A stretch of DNA of 8,770 nt from Succinatimonas sp. UBA6849 (GTDB taxonomy: Bacteria; Pseudomonadota; Gammaproteobacteria; Enterobacterales; Succinivibrionaceae), in assembly GCA_002449335.1 (NCBI GenBank), contig DKDL01000120.1, positions 31,418 through 40,187 of the forward strand, in the 5' to 3' direction. Position numbers and translations under genes: made by a program. Each line of letters begins with the position of its first letter. The stretch's first letter is position 1. Below the pieces are notes generated by a model. It did not search any database. It had not been told where the DNA came from and worked only from the letters and a program-made list of their open reading frames with translations. This document shows positions 4,980 through 8,770 of this stretch, in pieces.

Positions 4980-7601
4980 ATGAGAATCAAAGTAACAGCG
5001 TTAGCAGTTTTTATACAGGCTTTAGTGCTGTCACAAACTAGTTTTGCACAAATTGAGCTTCCAGGTTATGTGGATCCTCGGTTTGGCAAACCTAAGTCAA
5101 CGCTGTATGATTTGGTTACTGCAAAGCCAGAACCTGAAGAGATGTTCTGGCTTAAAGATTCTCTGTTTACTCCTTCCATTGAGTCTTCAGAAAAGAAAGT
5201 TGATATTCTTTTTGAAAGTAAAACTTCAGGAAAAGTAAAACCTCCTAAGACTCTTACCGTCTTAAATGACACCTTATCTGACTATGTAGATGCTAATACC
5301 TCGAGTGTCTTGACCTACCTGTTTAAAGATTATTTAAAGAAAGGTAAGTTTTATAAGATCCCGCTTGTGGTAGATACCGATAAAAATCGAGCTACCAGAG
5401 GTTATGATGAGCTTTACTCATTTGACTCTGTCTGCTCAGGTTTAGGTGTATTAGAAGCTGATTTAAAAGGTAAGTGTGTAAGAGAAAATGAACACTCCTT
5501 TGGCTTAATTGAAATCAATTATTCAAAAGATCTTGAACTGTATAAGTCAAAGTTACAATTAAAGCAGATCCCCGATAATGGCTTAAATGAGTCTTACTCA
5601 TTTAAACTTTTAAGTTCATTCCCTGCTTTATTAGGTTTCAGATCATCTCATGATACTAATGGATTTTATAAGCCATTAACTTCATTTGACAGAAACTTAT
5701 ATTCAGAGAAATTAGAAAAGTATATTCTGCCTGAAAACAAGTTCTCTGATTTTGGAGAGGACTGCTTTTACTCTTCATATGACAAGTGTTCTCTCTATTT
5801 TGGAGGACGCAACACTCAGTTGCTCTTAGGTCAGGCTACAGTTACTCATGACAAGATCCCTTTTAGTAAGGATCTTAATCTAGCAGTTCACTTTGGTTTT
5901 AACAACCGACCTTATTTGAATTTAAGAAATACTATTCTTTCAGATTCATCATTCATCAATTATGGCTTCTATACCCAAGCTGAATTGATGATGTTAAAAG
6001 ACTTAGGCTATAACATCAACGATAGGGAGTTCTATTCAAATTCTCTGTACAAGAGTGGTTCTAAGTTACAGCGAAACCATATTGTCTTTAATCAGGGCTT
6101 CTATGCCTGGTCAGATGCAACTCATGACTATAAGAACGATCAACCTTCAAGAATACCTGTGTCTATTGCCAGCCACATCTTTGGTAATTACAACGATGTA
6201 GTGCAAAAGGGCACTATAGCAAGTGTAGGTTATTCATCAATCGGTATTAGAATTGATGGCTCTTACAATAATGTTACAGTGGATAAAAATACAGCAATAT
6301 ATGAGAACGGCATTGGTTCTAGCGGTATTGCTGTAACTTATGGTCGAGATAATGTCCTAAACATTGAAGGTTCTGTTGTAGCAAACTCTGAAGATGGCGT
6401 AGGTATCAGATTTGACTTTGGCTCAAATGCTCTATCTGATATGCGTGAATATCAAGGCTCTTACAGAAGAGTCAGAACTTATGATGCTCAAAGAGGTATC
6501 TTAAAAAGAGAGAATGCTCAAAGTGTAAATGCGCCTGAGGAAATCAGGGGACCAATCGTTTCAGAGCTTAATATTAAAGGTTCAGTTTCAGGTAAAAAGC
6601 ACGCTATCTTTATTGATGAGTCTGCTCATGTAAAGCAAATCAACTTCATGAACAGAGCAAAGATCACAGGAAACATTACCTCTAACTTTGAAGCTTATCT
6701 TGGGGACAACGGTAAGACCTTCTTGGCAAATCATAAAAACCATGCACTCTTACCTGGTATCTTACAGTTTGATGAGGCATTTAAAGCAATCAATGCTTAT
6801 GAAGTTAAAAAGAAGCTGGCCTCATTAAATACCAATGTAAATTTTGGTGTTAAAGACGCAGAGTATTCTTTAGATAACAAGTTATTGCGCTATGTGCCTG
6901 ATAAGAAGTCATCAGTGGTAATTGACGGTGATGTTACAGGTAAGTCTCTAATTCTTTCAGCCTTTGGCGGTCATACCACAATTAAAGGTACTTTAGATGT
7001 AAAACGTCTGTATGTTGGCGACTCCGTGGTTAACTTTAAAGGAGCTAAAAAAGGCTTAAATACTGTTGATGAACTTGAAATCAGCCGTGGTGGTCAGCTT
7101 GATCTTTCAAATGGAATTCCTGATACCTTTGTAGTTAAAAAGGATGCTGTAATTTCAAGTAAAGGCGTCATCTGCGTTGATATTGATAAAGATGGCAATA
7201 TTTTAGACAGGGTAGATGCTGAGAACGGCTTTAGCGCTCATGATTCTATTGTAAATTTAGAACCAGGTCTTTCTTATAACGATATTAAGAGCTATCAGTC
7301 AGATCCTAAAGCTCTATTAAAATTGATGAACAATTTTAATCGTAAAGCTAATGAACTCTTAAGTCCTTATGGTGTCACTTCAAAGTATCCAAAACACATT
7401 TGGTATATTCAAGGTGATATGGGTAGAAAGGTAAGTTGCTCATCTCGAGGCTGTCATTTAGGGGACTTCGTAAACAGCTATTCAAAATCAGCTGAAGAAA
7501 TACCTTTATGGCGCTACATCCTAAGCTTTGTTGGTTGCTTTATCATGCTCATCCTAACTGTTGTCATGTTAAAGAAAACTGGCAATGGTCGTTTTGGCTA
7601 A
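4980..7601 (+). CDS. Exported autotransporter-passenger-like beta-helix protein with C-terminal membrane anchor
   Basis: No function is assigned. The 873 residues begin with a signal peptide (1-23, cleavage after SFA). Residues 90-345 form a globular region with two close Cys pairs (152/166 and 262/270). From about 393 to 735 there are short repeating strands rich in Gly, Asn, Val and Ile (GIRIDGSYNNVTV, GRDNVLNIEGSVV, IDGDVTGKSLILSAFGGHT), typical of a beta-solenoid. YTQAELMMLKDLGYNI (331-346) and IRFDFGSNALSDMREYQGSY (476-495) resemble conserved stretches I recall from autotransporter passengers of Selenomonas- and Veillonella-type anaerobes. There is no C-terminal beta-barrel. Instead one hydrophobic helix (about 844-864) is followed by a basic tail (KKTGNGR), predicting an inner-membrane protein with its bulk in the periplasm. 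A third Cys pair (820/825) precedes the helix. It starts 12 bases after the L,D-transpeptidase with no clear ribosome site, so translation may be coupled. Confidence 0.8.
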   Translation: MRIKVTALAVFIQALVLSQTSFAQIELPGYVDPRFGKPKSTLYDLVTAKPEPEEMFWLKDSLFTPSIESSEKKVDILFESKTSGKVKPPKTLTVLNDTLSDYVDANTSSVLTYLFKDYLKKGKFYKIPLVVDTDKNRATRGYDELYSFDSVCSGLGVLEADLKGKCVRENEHSFGLIEINYSKDLELYKSKLQLKQIPDNGLNESYSFKLLSSFPALLGFRSSHDTNGFYKPLTSFDRNLYSEKLEKYILPENKFSDFGEDCFYSSYDKCSLYFGGRNTQLLLGQATVTHDKIPFSKDLNLAVHFGFNNRPYLNLRNTILSDSSFINYGFYTQAELMMLKDLGYNINDREFYSNSLYKSGSKLQRNHIVFNQGFYAWSDATHDYKNDQPSRIPVSIASHIFGNYNDVVQKGTIASVGYSSIGIRIDGSYNNVTVDKNTAIYENGIGSSGIAVTYGRDNVLNIEGSVVANSEDGVGIRFDFGSNALSDMREYQGSYRRVRTYDAQRGILKRENAQSVNAPEEIRGPIVSELNIKGSVSGKKHAIFIDESAHVKQINFMNRAKITGNITSNFEAYLGDNGKTFLANHKNHALLPGILQFDEAFKAINAYEVKKKLASLNTNVNFGVKDAEYSLDNKLLRYVPDKKSSVVIDGDVTGKSLILSAFGGHTTIKGTLDVKRLYVGDSVVNFKGAKKGLNTVDELEISRGGQLDLSNGIPDTFVVKKDAVISSKGVICVDIDKDGNILDRVDAENGFSAHDSIVNLEPGLSYNDIKSYQSDPKALLKLMNNFNRKANELLSPYGVTSKYPKHIWYIQGDMGRKVSCSSRGCHLGDFVNSYSKSAEEIPLWRYILSFVGCFIMLILTVVMLKKTGNGRFG

Positions 7602-7610
7602 TTTCTTTTT

Positions 7611-7638
7611 TCATAAAATAACGCCTCAATAGAGGCGT
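7611..7638 (-). terminator. Hairpin terminator in the convergent gap
   Basis: ACGCCTC (7621-7627) and GAGGCGT (7632-7638) form a perfect 7-pair GC-rich stem with a 4-base loop. Read on the minus strand it is followed by TATTTTATG, so it most likely ends the sugar-binding protein transcript, about 45 bases after that gene's stop. On the plus strand no T-run follows the stem, so it would be a weaker stop for the 873-residue protein gene, though it may serve both. Confidence 0.7.
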
Positions 7639-7682
7639 ATTAGTAAACAGATCTTGCTAAGGATATCTTGCAATAAAGGTTG

Positions 7683-8699
7683 CTAGAGTAGCTTAGCTAA
7701 GTTTGTATTATCAATTAGTTCAGGAGTACACAGGTATGATTCCATATCCTTAACTCCGTTATTGTAGGTTGTAGTGTCGTTTACATTTGCCTTATGACCA
7801 GAACTGATAGCTTTGACCATATCCAAAACAGCATCATGTAGTTCTTCACTTGATTTGTAGATGGTCATGGCCTGATATCCTTCTTTTACATTCTTTAAAG
7901 CTTCAGATGTAGCATCCTGACCAGTTATCACAGGAATATTAGATGGAGTGTAACCTCTTTTCTTTAAAGTAAAGATAATGCCTTCACTTAAGCAGTCAGC
8001 AGGAGATAAAATTCCATCAAGATTTACTCCGCCGTTTGCACCATAGCCTACAGTATCTAAGATTTCATCCATTCTTTTACTTGCAAGATCGGTTCTCCAG
8101 CCTGGAACATTAGTCTGTTCAGGAGCAACTTTTCCTGACTTTACAACCAGAGCACCGCTATCTAGGTATGGTTTTAAGATCTGCATTGCTTCTTCATAAA
8201 AGAAATGAGCGTTTTTGTCATCAAGTGAGCCGTAAAAGATCTCGATATTTTTAGGATTATCTACGGTAGGCTGTAATTTGTCGATGAGGTATTGTCCCTG
8301 AATTCTACCTACTTCCTGATTGTCAAAAGATACATAGTAGGTTACTGCATCAGTTCCGGTAATTAAACGGTCATAACTAATCACAGGAATGTTTTTGGCT
8401 TTGGCATCTTTTAAAGACTCTGTTAAGGCATTACCGTCAATTGAACCTATAACAAGAGCATCAATATTACTGTTAGCTAATCTTTTGATTTGTCTGTTCT
8501 GTAAGTCAATATCGCTGTCTCCACCGTAGAACAGCTCAACATTAAAGCCCTGGTTTTTCAGCTGTTGTTCAAGCTCAAAACCTTCGTGATACCATCTGTC
8601 CTCATTTTGAGTAGGCATCGCTACACCAACAGTGTAAGCTTGAGTTTGTAAGGTGAATAATAATGACATAGTTGAGAATATAACTTTTGGTAATTTCAT
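7683..8699 (-). CDS. chvE: ChvE-type periplasmic monosaccharide-binding protein
   Basis: This is a periplasmic binding protein of the sugar ABC transporter class (type 1 periplasmic binding fold), which captures monosaccharides and hands them to an ATPase/permease pair. In Agrobacterium, ChvE also signals sugar to a sensor kinase. The signal peptide is residues 1-21 (cleavage after TQA). The mature protein opens with VGVAMPT, and ChvE-like stretches follow: RWYHEG (35-40), VIGSIDGNAL (83-92), ISYDRLI (107-113), YYVSFDNQEVG (121-131), LDDKNAHFFYEEAM (159-172), LKPYLDSG..VVKSG (175-189), LSPADCLSEGII (231-242) and VITGQDATSEALKNV (257-271). Length 338 fits the family. AGGA lies six bases before the ATG. 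No ATPase or permease gene lies downstream, since the gene converges on its plus-strand neighbour. It is therefore either alone or last in an operon that begins outside the window. The sugar is not predictable. Confidence 0.9.
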   Translation of the reverse strand: MKLPKVIFSTMSLLFTLQTQAYTVGVAMPTQNEDRWYHEGFELEQQLKNQGFNVELFYGGDSDIDLQNRQIKRLANSNIDALVIGSIDGNALTESLKDAKAKNIPVISYDRLITGTDAVTYYVSFDNQEVGRIQGQYLIDKLQPTVDNPKNIEIFYGSLDDKNAHFFYEEAMQILKPYLDSGALVVKSGKVAPEQTNVPGWRTDLASKRMDEILDTVGYGANGGVNLDGILSPADCLSEGIIFTLKKRGYTPSNIPVITGQDATSEALKNVKEGYQAMTIYKSSEELHDAVLDMVKAISSGHKANVNDTTTYNNGVKDMESYLCTPELIDNTNLAKLL

Positions 8700-8770
8700 G
8701 ATTTTTCCTGGAAGCTATGTAAAGATGTATATTTCAAAATTGTTGCGCAGATCTCTACTTTCCACGGTTA

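Noticed and set aside
5044..5272. Short frames on both strands near the start of the 873-residue protein gene
   Set aside because: Shadows of a gene whose signal peptide and continuous frame are convincing.
7602..7682. A frameshifted autotransporter barrel downstream of the 873-residue protein
   Set aside because: Only 81 bases are available before the convergent gene, far too short for a barrel of about 250-300 residues, and the region is occupied by a terminator.
1..8770. CRISPR array, insertion sequence, integrase or attachment site
   Set aside because: No spaced direct repeats, transposase or recombinase motifs, or flanking terminal repeats were seen. The only tandem repeat is the two-copy 14-mer at 3805-3833.

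Overview
The window looks like chromosomal DNA from an AT-rich gammaproteobacterium. Four things point that way. The leuS-lptE gene pair is a typical gammaproteobacterial arrangement. There is an LdtB/YbiS-type L,D-transpeptidase very close to the enterobacterial enzyme. LptE is an outer-membrane lipoprotein, so the cell is Gram-negative. Codon use is AT-rich, with TTA frequent for leucine. The mix of these genes with a ChvE-type sugar-binding protein and an anaerobe-style autotransporter passenger suggests the Succinivibrionaceae (Succinivibrio, Anaerobiospirillum and relatives), but this placement is inference.

Layout: (1) 1-248 has no protein gene. It holds the intrinsic terminator of lptE and, beyond it, a promoter-like element followed about 100 bases later by a second strong hairpin with a U-rich tail, which could be a small RNA gene. 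(2) 249-3742, minus strand: leuS then lptE, 74 bases apart and probably one transcript. (3) 3743-4049: a 307-base divergent intergenic region with a 14-bp tandem repeat, several inverted repeats, a weak CRP-like site and a perfect 17-bp palindrome just downstream of the likely -10 box for the plus-strand genes. (4) 4050-7601, plus strand: an L,D-transpeptidase gene and, 12 bases later, a gene for an 873-residue exported protein. That protein resembles the passenger half of an autotransporter but ends in a single transmembrane helix instead of a beta-barrel. (5) 7602-7682: a short convergent gap with a hairpin terminator. (6) 7683-8699, minus strand: a ChvE-type periplasmic monosaccharide-binding protein with no transporter partner in view. 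(7) 8700-8770: the leader of that gene.

The genes share an envelope theme. LptE helps insert lipopolysaccharide into the outer membrane. The L,D-transpeptidase probably ties the outer-membrane lipoprotein to peptidoglycan or makes 3-3 crosslinks. The 873-residue protein is predicted to be a large periplasmic beta-solenoid held in the inner membrane. The least described element is this last protein and its tight coupling to the L,D-transpeptidase. Everything else is largely conventional, apart from a roughly 100-residue acidic C-terminal extension on LptE.
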